Shown: positions 1-6,752 of the stretch, one piece after another | Layout of the letters: each line of letters opens with the position of its first letter | Numbering within the stretch: the stretch's first letter is position 1 | Assembly: GCA_903887095.1 (NCBI GenBank) | Contig: CAISOQ010000275.1 | Location: forward strand, 1 to 9,313 | Reading direction: 5' to 3' | Length of the DNA: 9,313 nucleotides | DNA from: an uncultured Flavobacteriia bacterium | GTDB lineage: Bacteria; Bacteroidota; Bacteroidia; Flavobacteriales_D; Crocinitomicaceae | Notes under the pieces: model-generated | Told to the model about the DNA's origin: nothing | Databases searched by the model: none | The model's input: only the letters and a program-made list of their open reading frames with translations | Translations under genes and position numbers: made by a program

Positions 1-1
1 A

Positions 2-901
2 GGCGATCACAATGAAGTTATCAAAGCAGAACTTTCTCCTGAGCGCTTTGTGAGACATACTCGAAAGGGAGAAAATGAAATCTATATTGTCGATCAGCAC
101 AATGCTCCCAATGTACTTCAGGAAATTGGTCGCCTGCGTGAGGTTACCTTTCGTGCTTCTGGAGGTGGCACAGGTTTGGCAGTAGATTTGGACGAATTTG
201 ATACCAATGAAAAATGCTATCAACAGCTAATTGTTTGGTCACCTGAGGATGAAGAAATTGTAGGTGGTTATCGCTTTATCAAATGTGCTGATGCCGTTGA
301 TCAACAGACCGGGGAAATACATTTATCTACTACCCATTATTTTGAATTCACCGACCGATTTATAAACGACTACCTACCCTACACCATCGAGTTAGGAAGA
401 TCGTGGGTACAGCCTAATTTTCAGCCAACTGTCAATCCGCGAAAGGGTTTGTTTGCATTGGACAATATTTGGGATGGATTGGGTGCTTTAGTCGTTACCA
501 ATCCTGAAATACGCTATTTCTTCGGTAAGGTAACGATGTATCCAACTTACAATACGGCGAGCAGAGATTTCTTACTACATTTTATGCATCATTATTTCCC
601 GGATAAGGAAAACCTCATGGAAGCCTATCATCCGTTGGTTCAGAATTACGACAAGGCTTATGTCGAAGATCAATTGAAAGGCCTCGATTTCAAAGATGGT
701 TTCAAAGTACTAAACAGCGCCGTGAAAGAACATGGAGAATTTATTCCGCCATTGGTAAATATTTATATGAACCTCTCCCCGACGATGAAAACGTTTGGTA
801 CAGCTGTCAATCCAGAATTCGGAAATGTAGAAGAAACAGCGATTCTAGTTACCATTGCAGACATCTATCCTGACAAGAAAGAGCGGCACATGCAGTATTA
901 A
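2..901 (+). CDS. GNAT-like N-acyltransferase, Acetyltransf_5 / GlsB-OlsB-like (5' end outside window)
   Basis: The frame is open to the left edge. Residues GDHNEVIKAELSPERF precede the first possible in-window start, a GTG at 50, and they match what I remember of family N-termini, so the GTG is internal and probably only 10-20 residues are missing. About 299 residues are visible. Recognisable segments are EIGRLREVTFR followed by a Gly-rich GGGTG turn (nt 122-175), a VGGYRF strand, an ELGRSWV segment, an FFGKVTMYP strand and a C-terminal PPLVNIYMNLSPTM block. This is the GNAT-fold family often labelled hemolysin-like. Characterised relatives, OlsB and Bacteroides GlsB, transfer a 3-hydroxyacyl chain from acyl carrier protein to an amino group in ornithine or glycine lipid synthesis. 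Family membership rests on recalled similarity; glycine or other aminolipid synthesis is an inference. No O-acyltransferase partner is in the window. The gene ends 21 bp from a convergent lipoprotein gene. Confidence 0.75.
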   Translation, partial: GDHNEVIKAELSPERFVRHTRKGENEIYIVDQHNAPNVLQEIGRLREVTFRASGGGTGLAVDLDEFDTNEKCYQQLIVWSPEDEEIVGGYRFIKCADAVDQQTGEIHLSTTHYFEFTDRFINDYLPYTIELGRSWVQPNFQPTVNPRKGLFALDNIWDGLGALVVTNPEIRYFFGKVTMYPTYNTASRDFLLHFMHHYFPDKENLMEAYHPLVQNYDKAYVEDQLKGLDFKDGFKVLNSAVKEHGEFIPPLVNIYMNLSPTMKTFGTAVNPEFGNVEETAILVTIADIYPDKKERHMQY

Positions 902-922
902 TAACCTGATTTTGCCAGAAAT

Positions 923-1219
923 TCACTTCTCTTCTAAGCAGTCTAGCTTAACGATATCACCCACCATACAACATCCCATCAGGGTATCGAGGTGATAATT
1001 GATGTAAACCTCTTGTCCATCTTCAGGGTCAGATAAGAAGGAGTTCAGGTTTACCGGCTCAATGATTTTACCGTCTTGCAGCTTTATTACCCAACCACAA
1101 CAATCGAGTCCTGTATAGTTCTTTATCGTGGCAAGATCGCCGCAAGCATGTTGTTTTGAGCATGATGCGAATAACATTAGGCTAAAGGCCAGAAACGCCA
1201 GAAAATTTAGCTTCATCAT
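923..1219 (-). CDS. Small cysteine-rich lipoprotein, function unknown
   Basis: This encodes a 98-residue protein with an N-terminal hydrophobic stretch and a lipobox ending LFASC, so it should be processed by signal peptidase II and lipidated at Cys20. The mature part is about 79 residues. Six further cysteines follow at 26, 40, 41, 83, 84 and 94, including two adjacent pairs (DCCGW and GCCMV), enough for up to three disulfides. A GLDxCGWVI...LxDGK...EPVNL pattern and a MVGDIVKL end resemble a family of short Bacteroidota lipoproteins of unknown role. The frame is open back to an ATG at 1258, but that start would place a charged, non-signal sequence before the signal peptide and overlap the upstream gene. 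The tandem ATGs at 1219 and 1216 sit one base after the upstream stop and are preferred. It is the last gene of the operon begun by the ECF sigma factor. Confidence 0.75.
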   Translation of the reverse strand: MMKLNFLAFLAFSLMLFASCSKQHACGDLATIKNYTGLDCCGWVIKLQDGKIIEPVNLNSFLSDPEDGQEVYINYHLDTLMGCCMVGDIVKLDCLEEK

Positions 1220-1220
1220 C

Positions 1221-1586
1221 TTACTTATTTTTAATTCCACGATACTCATAACTACCATTTCCCCCCAAACCGCCGCTAGAAATTAAATAGTAAATGCTGT
1301 CCCCTTTAAATTGAACCTGGAAATAATCATGTCCATACCCCTCAGAATAGAGCTGTTCGTTGCGCAAAGAGTCTACAGGAACCTCGTTTCCAAAAATTAC
1401 AATACTCCGATTTTGAGCATAAATCTCTACAGTATCCACATATGAACTGTCAATAGAGTATCCGGTCATATTCCAAGCAGTCAGATGAACAGTGCAGAGA
1501 TATGCACCTTCCCATCTGCTAGCTCGGTACTTATCACATCCCGAAAGCAAAAGAATCATGACACCTACGAGCAAACCAACACGCAT
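1221..1586 (-). CDS. Small lipoprotein, function unknown
   Basis: This is a 121-residue protein with a short basic start (MRVG), a hydrophobic core and a lipobox LLSGC with lipidation predicted at Cys17. The next residue is Asp. That is the inner-membrane retention residue in E. coli, but the rule is not dependable in Bacteroidota. The mature domain (about 105 residues) looks beta-rich, with alternating hydrophobic and polar stretches such as VDTVEIYA, SIVIFG and YFQVQFKGDSIYYLIS. It ends in a glycine-rich turn (GGLGGNGSYEYRG). I do not recognise the family. The ATG lies 2 bp after the stop of the ECF sigma gene, and its own stop is one base before the next lipoprotein's ATG. All three are therefore very probably one transcript, which suggests an envelope job linked to the sigma factor's response, though this is inferred from position only. 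Confidence 0.75.
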   Translation of the reverse strand: MRVGLLVGVMILLLSGCDKYRASRWEGAYLCTVHLTAWNMTGYSIDSSYVDTVEIYAQNRSIVIFGNEVPVDSLRNEQLYSEGYGHDYFQVQFKGDSIYYLISSGGLGGNGSYEYRGIKNK

Positions 1587-1588
1587 TC

Positions 1589-2185
1589 TTATATCTCCGT
1601 TACCAACTGGTGTTTTTCAATCAATTTACGCAAGTTAATCAACGCATAACGCATTCTTCCAAGAGCCGTATTGATACTGATATCTTCCATCTCTGCAATA
1701 TCCTTGAACGAAAGATCTTGAAAAATGCGCATCTTCAGGATGTCTTTCTGATTCTCTGGAAGGTGCTCTATAAGTTCAACCATCTGCTGCTCCAATTCAT
1801 CATAGACCCATTGTTCTTGGACATTTTTAGAGTCATTTGCCAACACACTAAAGATATTGAAGTCATCTTTCAATGAACTTGACTCGGAAATCATACGCAC
1901 TTTGGAGCTTCGACGAAAATGATCGATTACCAAGTTGTGTGCAATACGCATCGCCCAAGGAATAAATTTCCCTTCCTCATTGTAAGCACCCAACTTTAAG
2001 GTATTGATGATTTTCACAAATGTCTCCTGAAATAAATCTTCAGCAAGATCACGGTCACGCACCTTCAAATAGATAAAACGAAACATTTTTTCTTTGTGAC
2101 GCATCAAAAGCTGCTCAAAAGCCTTTTCATTTCCATCAATGTACAGAGAAACCAACTCACGGTCATCCAATCGCTTCATAATCAT
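1589..2185 (-). CDS. ECF-type RNA polymerase sigma factor (sigma-70 family)
   Basis: This encodes 198 residues with the two-domain plan of an extracytoplasmic-function sigma factor. Region 2 spans about residues 20-93. Its core DLAEDLFQETFVKII (47-60) is the polymerase-binding and -10 melting part, followed by GKFIPWAMRIAHNLVIDHFRR. A linker covers about 94-130. Region 4 spans about 135-192, with LPENQKDILKMR and the helix-turn-helix LSFKDIAEMEDISINTALGR for -35 contact. Length is normal for the class. Two starts are possible, ATG at 2185 and ATG at 2179; the second gives MKRL, closer to what I recall for relatives, and no ribosome-binding motif decides. No anti-sigma gene (membrane-spanning zinc-binding or FecR-like) is adjacent. 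The two following genes encode lipoproteins instead. It acts in the cytoplasm by directing RNA polymerase to an unknown set of promoters. Confidence 0.93.
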   Translation of the reverse strand: MIMKRLDDRELVSLYIDGNEKAFEQLLMRHKEKMFRFIYLKVRDRDLAEDLFQETFVKIINTLKLGAYNEEGKFIPWAMRIAHNLVIDHFRRSSKVRMISESSSLKDDFNIFSVLANDSKNVQEQWVYDELEQQMVELIEHLPENQKDILKMRIFQDLSFKDIAEMEDISINTALGRMRYALINLRKLIEKHQLVTEI

Positions 2186-2389
2186 AACATTCGAATTAGT
2201 TGTTAATCCTTAAATTACTAAGCGTACAGATGTTTTATAGGCGACCGTTTTGAATTATTATTTGTGCTAAAATAAGCATATTTCATTAAAACAAGAAAAA
2301 ACAAACTACTTTATTGTTTCTTCACTTCTTTTAACGCACAAAACCAAAACAAGGTTGGCTTGTTTGATTAATTTTATACCAACTTAATT
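2186..2389. promoter_or_regulatory. Divergent intergenic region between the sigma operon and uvrA
   Basis: This 204-bp, strongly A+T-rich stretch lies between two divergent start codons, so promoters for both directions should be here. I looked for the Bacteroidota pattern (TTTG, about 19-21 bases, TAnnTTTG) on both strands and found only partial matches, for example TATTTTAG on the minus strand at about 2267-2274 without a correctly spaced upstream box. I saw no LexA-like palindrome before uvrA, and no strong hairpin. No small open frame here looks like a gene. Confidence 0.5.
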
Positions 2390-5170
2390 ATGGCTTCCCA
2401 AAAAAAGATTGAAATCAAAGGCGCACGGGTGCACAACCTGAAGAACTTGAGTGTAAATATTCCTCATGGCAAGATGACTGTCATCACTGGATTGTCTGGC
2501 TCAGGTAAATCTTCACTGGCATTTGATACCCTTTATGCGGAAGGACAGCGCAGATACATAGAAAGCTTGTCTTCGTACGCACGTCAATTTTTAGGAAAAC
2601 TAGATAAACCAGAAACAGATTATATAAAGGGAATTTCACCAGCTGTAGCCATTGAGCAAAAAGTAATTACCAGCAACCCACGTTCGACTGTTGGGACGAC
2701 GACAGAAATTTATGATTACTTAAAAATTCTTTTCGCTCGGGTTGGTAAAACGTATTCTCCAATCTCAGGAAATGAAGTTAAAAAGCATTCCGTAAGTGAT
2801 GTAACGGATCACATATTGCGTTTTACTGAAGGTGCTAAGTTGCTCATTACCGCACCGCTTCATGCTATTGAAAAATACGGAGTTGAAAAAATGCTGCGCA
2901 TGTTACTTGACCAAGGTTACACGCGTATTTTTTACCAAGGAGAAATTCTTTTAATTGAAGATCTTTCAAGCAACAACACTCAACTTGATAAAAGTGCCGA
3001 ATTAATTATTGATCGAATTACTGTAGACTTTTCAGAAGAAAGTGCAGCTCGCTTTTCCGATTCTGTTCAATTGGCATTTGCTGAAGGACAAGGAGATTGT
3101 TTTATCCGCAATTTAACAGATACTTCGTTAGCCACCTTTTCAATTCGTTTTGAATTGGATGACATGGAATTTCAAGAGCCAAATGAGCATTTTTTCACCT
3201 TCAACAACCCTTATGGTGCCTGTAGAACATGTGAAGGATACGGCAGCGTCATCGGGATTGATCCTCGACTGGTAATTCCAGACGCTTCATTGAGTGTTTA
3301 TCAAGGAGCGATTGCCCCTTGGCGCGGCGATACAATGGGTGAATATTTACAGGAACTCATTTACAGTGCGAAAAAATTCGATTTCCCCATTCACCGTCCT
3401 GTTGCGGATTTGACAGAAAACGAGCATAAATTATTGTGGGAAGGCAATCAGTATTTTACAGGACTGAATCGATTTTTTAAATTCATTGAAAGTCAAACCT
3501 ACAAAATTCAATACCGCGTCATGCTTTCACGCTACCGCGGAAAAACAGAGTGTCCAGATTGTTTAGGAACGCGCTTGAGAAAAGATGCTTCCTATGTCAA
3601 AATTGATGGGAAATCCATCACGGACATTGTGCTCATGCCCATCATCAAGGCAAATGCTTTTTTTGAATCACTTGATTTGGGTGAACACGAACGTATGGTT
3701 TCAAAACGAATTCTGCCAGAGATCACCACGCGATTAGGATTTCTAATTGATGTTGGTTTGGGCTACTTGACGTTAAACAGGCCTTCCAATTCTCTTTCAG
3801 GAGGAGAGTCACAACGGATCAACTTGGCTACTTCACTGGGCAGCAGTCTGGTGGGATCCATGTATATTCTCGATGAACCATCCATCGGATTACATCCTGC
3901 AGATACGTCTCGTTTAATTTCGGTGTTGCACCGCTTGAGAGATCTTGGCAATACGGTGATCGTTGTGGAACATGAAACCGAAATCATGAAGGCTGCGGAT
4001 GAAATTTTGGATATTGGTCCGTTGGCCGGAGTTTTTGGCGGAGAAGTTGTTTTCCAAGGGACACATGCCGAACTCAAGGATGCAAAAAACAGTCTGACAG
4101 CTGATTATTTAACTGGGAGAAGAGCCATTGCCACTCCGAAGAACAGAAGACCATTTAAAAACCGAATCAGTATTCAAGGAGCACGTCAATTCAATTTAAA
4201 AAATCTTACGGTTGACATTCCTCTAAATCAATTGGTATGCGTGACGGGGGTAAGTGGTTCAGGTAAATCCACCTTGATTCGAGAAATCGTCTATCCTGCA
4301 GTTAAAAAGGAACTAGGAGAGATTGGCGATACGAATGGACAATTCAATGGTATTACTGGTGATTTGAAAATGATCAAAGCCGTTGAATTCGTAGATCAAA
4401 ATCCAATCGGTAAATCATCACGCAGTAACCCCATCACCTATGTAAAAGCATTTGATGAAATACGTGAACTATTTTCGCGACAGCCATTGGCAAAAATGCG
4501 TGGATACAAACCTGGTTTTTTCTCGTTCAACGTGGAAGGTGGTCGCTGTGAAATGTGCGAAGGCGAAGGTGAAATCACAGTTGGCATGCAGTTCATGGCT
4601 GATATCCATTTAAAATGTGACACGTGTGACGGAAAACGCTACAAGCAGGAAACTTTAGAAATAGAATACAGAGGAAAAAACATCGCCGATCTATTGGATC
4701 TGGATATTCAAAGCGCACTTGATTTTTTCAAAGAAGGAAAGGATAAATTAGAAGCAAAAATCGTTGAAAAGATACAGCCACTTGTAGAAGTAGGTTTAGG
4801 CTATTTAAAAGTGGGACAAGCTTCCAGTACATTAAGTGGTGGTGAAGCGCAACGGATCAAACTAGCTTCGTTCCTTTCAAAAGGTATTAATGCTCCTTCT
4901 ACCCTCTTCATTTTTGACGAACCAACAACTGGCTTGCATTTTTATGACATCGAAAAATTGCTCAAAGCACTCAATGCGCTGATTGATGTTGGACATTCAG
5001 TCATTGTCATTGAACACAATACCGACGTCATGAAATGTGCGGACTGGATCATCGACCTCGGACCCGAAGGTGGTGAAAAAGGAGGAAACATATTATTTAC
5101 AGGAACGCCTGAGGATTTATCAAAAGACAAGAATAACCGAACAGCAGAATATTTGAGATTGGTGATATAG
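2390..5170 (+). CDS. uvrA: UvrABC system protein A (excinuclease ATPase, DNA damage recognition)
   Basis: This is a 926-residue protein, close to the 940 of E. coli UvrA. UvrA dimers bind distorted DNA with UvrB and hand the lesion to UvrBC for incision. Two ABC ATPase modules are complete. The first has Walker A GLSGSGKSS (34-42), signature LSGGESQR (469-476) and Walker B DEPS (495-498). The second has Walker A GVSGSGKST (620-628), signature LSGGEAQR (815-822) and Walker B DEPTTGLH (843-850). The region between Walker A and the insertion domain (about 120-250) is present, so this is the UvrB-binding class and not a short UvrA2. The C-terminal zinc module is intact (C720, C723, C743, C746). 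CxxC pairs also occur at C278/C281 and C388/C391. Oddly, the cysteine pair that normally completes the middle module is absent: L256 and M259 occupy those positions. The ATG at 2390 fits the usual IxIxGARxHNLKN start. It ends 3 bp from the convergent symporter. Confidence 0.97.
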   Translation: MASQKKIEIKGARVHNLKNLSVNIPHGKMTVITGLSGSGKSSLAFDTLYAEGQRRYIESLSSYARQFLGKLDKPETDYIKGISPAVAIEQKVITSNPRSTVGTTTEIYDYLKILFARVGKTYSPISGNEVKKHSVSDVTDHILRFTEGAKLLITAPLHAIEKYGVEKMLRMLLDQGYTRIFYQGEILLIEDLSSNNTQLDKSAELIIDRITVDFSEESAARFSDSVQLAFAEGQGDCFIRNLTDTSLATFSIRFELDDMEFQEPNEHFFTFNNPYGACRTCEGYGSVIGIDPRLVIPDASLSVYQGAIAPWRGDTMGEYLQELIYSAKKFDFPIHRPVADLTENEHKLLWEGNQYFTGLNRFFKFIESQTYKIQYRVMLSRYRGKTECPDCLGTRLRKDASYVKIDGKSITDIVLMPIIKANAFFESLDLGEHERMVSKRILPEITTRLGFLIDVGLGYLTLNRPSNSLSGGESQRINLATSLGSSLVGSMYILDEPSIGLHPADTSRLISVLHRLRDLGNTVIVVEHETEIMKAADEILDIGPLAGVFGGEVVFQGTHAELKDAKNSLTADYLTGRRAIATPKNRRPFKNRISIQGARQFNLKNLTVDIPLNQLVCVTGVSGSGKSTLIREIVYPAVKKELGEIGDTNGQFNGITGDLKMIKAVEFVDQNPIGKSSRSNPITYVKAFDEIRELFSRQPLAKMRGYKPGFFSFNVEGGRCEMCEGEGEITVGMQFMADIHLKCDTCDGKRYKQETLEIEYRGKNIADLLDLDIQSALDFFKEGKDKLEAKIVEKIQPLVEVGLGYLKVGQASSTLSGGEAQRIKLASFLSKGINAPSTLFIFDEPTTGLHFYDIEKLLKALNALIDVGHSVIVIEHNTDVMKCADWIIDLGPEGGEKGGNILFTGTPEDLSKDKNNRTAEYLRLVI

Positions 5171-5173
5171 GAT

Positions 5174-6562
5174 TTACGCTTCAGTCACATTCAATTCTCC
5201 CTCGCTTCTTGCAATGACTGCCGAAGCCAGGCAATTACCTAATACGTTTACGGAAGTGCGTGCCATGTCCATCAAGGCATCTACCGCAAGAATTACACCC
5301 GCTCGCTCCGAATCAAAACCTTCAATATCCATGGCAGCAATCGTTCCAGCTAATATCACAAAGGATGCACCTCGCACACCCGCAACACCTTTACTTGTCA
5401 GCATAAAGATAAAGCACATGGTAACCTGCTGACCGATGGAAAGATCAATTCCGCACATTTGCGCTACAAAAACAGAAGCCAAGGATAAATACAAAGTCGT
5501 ACCATCCAGATTAAAGGAATAACCCGTTGGAATGACAAATGCTACAATTTTCTTAGGAACACCAAAATTCTCCATGTTTTCAAGTGCCTTTGGCAATGCA
5601 GATTCACTGCTCGCAGTAGCAAATGCTAAGGCCAATGGCTCAGCAACGGCATTGATGAATTTTCTAATCGGAATTTTGGCGAGAAGTGCGATCGGTAATA
5701 AGACACAAACAACAAAAGCCACTAAAGCAATGTACAAGGTGCCCACTAGCTTCATTAAATTATAGAGTATATCCACCCCAGATTTTGCCACGGTACTGGC
5801 CAATGCCCCAAATACCGCGAGAGGCGCAACATACATTACGATATCTGTGAATTTGAACATCACCTCCGCAAGACTCTCACTAAAATTCAGCATCGTCTGC
5901 TTATGTTTTTCGTGTTTCACCATTCCTAAACCAATCGCAAAAATGACAGAGAACACCACTACTTGTAATACTTGATTCTCCGCAATCGACTTGGCAATGT
6001 TCTCAGGAAAAATATCTACAAAATGGTCCTTGTGTTCTTTTTTCTGTTCGAGTAATTCAATCGATTTGGCTTTGTCCTGCTCACGCATTTCTACTTTCAC
6101 ACCAACACCAGCCTTTGAAATATTGATTGACAGCAATCCTATCACAAGCGCTAAGGTGGTGACTATTTCGAAGTACAGAATACTCTTTAGACCAATTCTT
6201 CCAACCTGTTTCAAGTTACTGTGACCGGCTATTCCAACGATTAAGGTTGCGAAAATCAATGGTGCAACCAACGACTTCACCAATCGCAAGAAGATTTTTC
6301 CGAATCGCTCCAATTCTAGCGCAAAAACAGGGAAATCCATTCCGACTTCAACACCAAGGATCATTGATGAAAAAATCCAAAGCGACAGTTTTTTCCGTTT
6401 GAAAGCAACAACAAACAAAAAGCCCATTAAAGCATAACGAACCAACTGAAATGGAAAATGTATGTTTCCGCCAATCGCTCCTTCAATTAGGAAATTTAAT
6501 CCTACCAGCAAAAACGCTACAACGTACCAAAAAAGGGAGAAAAATGAGTTGAAAATATTCAT
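5174..6562 (-). CDS. Dicarboxylate/amino acid:cation symporter (DAACS/SLC1 family, GltP/GltT-like)
   Basis: This is a 462-residue inner-membrane carrier of the GltPh/DctA fold, taking up acidic amino acids or C4-dicarboxylates with Na+ or H+. Family landmarks, numbered from the chosen ATG, are hairpin 1 TASSESALP (316-324), TM7 NLDGT (351-355), hairpin 2 SKGVAGVRGAS (390-400) and TM8 DALMDMARTSVNVLGN (428-443). Arg435 matches the GltPh arginine (R397) that pairs with the substrate side-chain carboxylate, supporting an acidic substrate. Position 443 is Asn where GltPh and EAATs have the Asp of a sodium site (D405); GltP/GltT-type relatives, as I remember them, also have Asn. Hairpin 2 carries Arg397 where Pro is common. 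About 60 N-terminal residues with one or two extra hydrophobic segments precede the canonical TM1. The frame extends to a TTG at 6607, but the ATG at 6562 is the more likely start. It is convergent with uvrA and divergent from rho. Confidence 0.92.
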   Translation of the reverse strand: MNIFNSFFSLFWYVVAFLLVGLNFLIEGAIGGNIHFPFQLVRYALMGFLFVVAFKRKKLSLWIFSSMILGVEVGMDFPVFALELERFGKIFLRLVKSLVAPLIFATLIVGIAGHSNLKQVGRIGLKSILYFEIVTTLALVIGLLSINISKAGVGVKVEMREQDKAKSIELLEQKKEHKDHFVDIFPENIAKSIAENQVLQVVVFSVIFAIGLGMVKHEKHKQTMLNFSESLAEVMFKFTDIVMYVAPLAVFGALASTVAKSGVDILYNLMKLVGTLYIALVAFVVCVLLPIALLAKIPIRKFINAVAEPLALAFATASSESALPKALENMENFGVPKKIVAFVIPTGYSFNLDGTTLYLSLASVFVAQMCGIDLSIGQQVTMCFIFMLTSKGVAGVRGASFVILAGTIAAMDIEGFDSERAGVILAVDALMDMARTSVNVLGNCLASAVIARSEGELNVTEA

Positions 6563-6752
6563 TTGCCGAAGATAATATAAAATCGAGAAAACTGTTCCTT
6601 GAGACAATCTAGTTCTTGATTGAAAAACTTTTTAAAAAATATTGCATCTTCAATCTTAATGACTATTATTGCAAAGTCTTTTGAGAAACAAACCTGTTTC
6701 TTTAAACATCCAAAAAACGTTCACCCAACACTTTGATCTTTTAAATCACCTT
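6563..6752. promoter_or_regulatory. Divergent intergenic region between the symporter and rho, with a candidate rho promoter
   Basis: This 190-bp A+T-rich region separates two divergent start codons. On the plus strand a Bacteroidota-type promoter candidate is visible: TTG at 6642-6644, then 19 bases, then TATTATTG at 6664-6671, one mismatch from TAnnTTTG. Transcription from it would begin near 6678 and give a rho leader of roughly 75 nt. A 7-bp inverted repeat (GATTGAA at 6618-6624, TTCAATC at 6649-6655) straddles the upstream box and could be an operator or chance. The frame upstream of rho is open to a TTG at 6669 that would lie inside the promoter and lacks family similarity, so it is not taken as the start. 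Confidence 0.4.

Noticed and set aside
1220..1258. Longer start at ATG 1258 for the cysteine-rich lipoprotein
   Set aside because: It would add 13 mixed-charge residues before the signal peptide and overlap the upstream gene by 38 bases. The ATG at 1219 gives a normal lipoprotein signal one base after the upstream stop.
1610..1876. 88-residue plus-strand frame opposite the sigma gene
   Set aside because: It lies wholly inside the convincing sigma factor gene, and its residues read like antisense of the region 4 codons, with no domain or signal of its own.
2249..2286. Possible uvrA promoter (TTTG at 2249-2252 with TATTTCAT at 2279-2286)
   Set aside because: The spacing is too long (26 bases) and the downstream box differs from TAnnTTTG at three of its six fixed positions.
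2354..2383. GTTGG / CCAAC inverted repeat upstream of uvrA
   Set aside because: There are only five matching bases 20 apart in A+T-rich DNA, which is expected by chance. It does not resemble a LexA box.
6563..6607. TTG start at 6607 extending the symporter by 15 residues
   Set aside because: It is a rare start codon with no ribosome-binding motif, and the added residues have no family resemblance. The ATG at 6562 lies directly before the first hydrophobic segment.
6669..6752. TTG start at 6669 extending Rho by 28 residues
   Set aside because: The extension precedes the Rho_N domain, which begins naturally at ATG 6753, and the TTG falls inside the candidate promoter.
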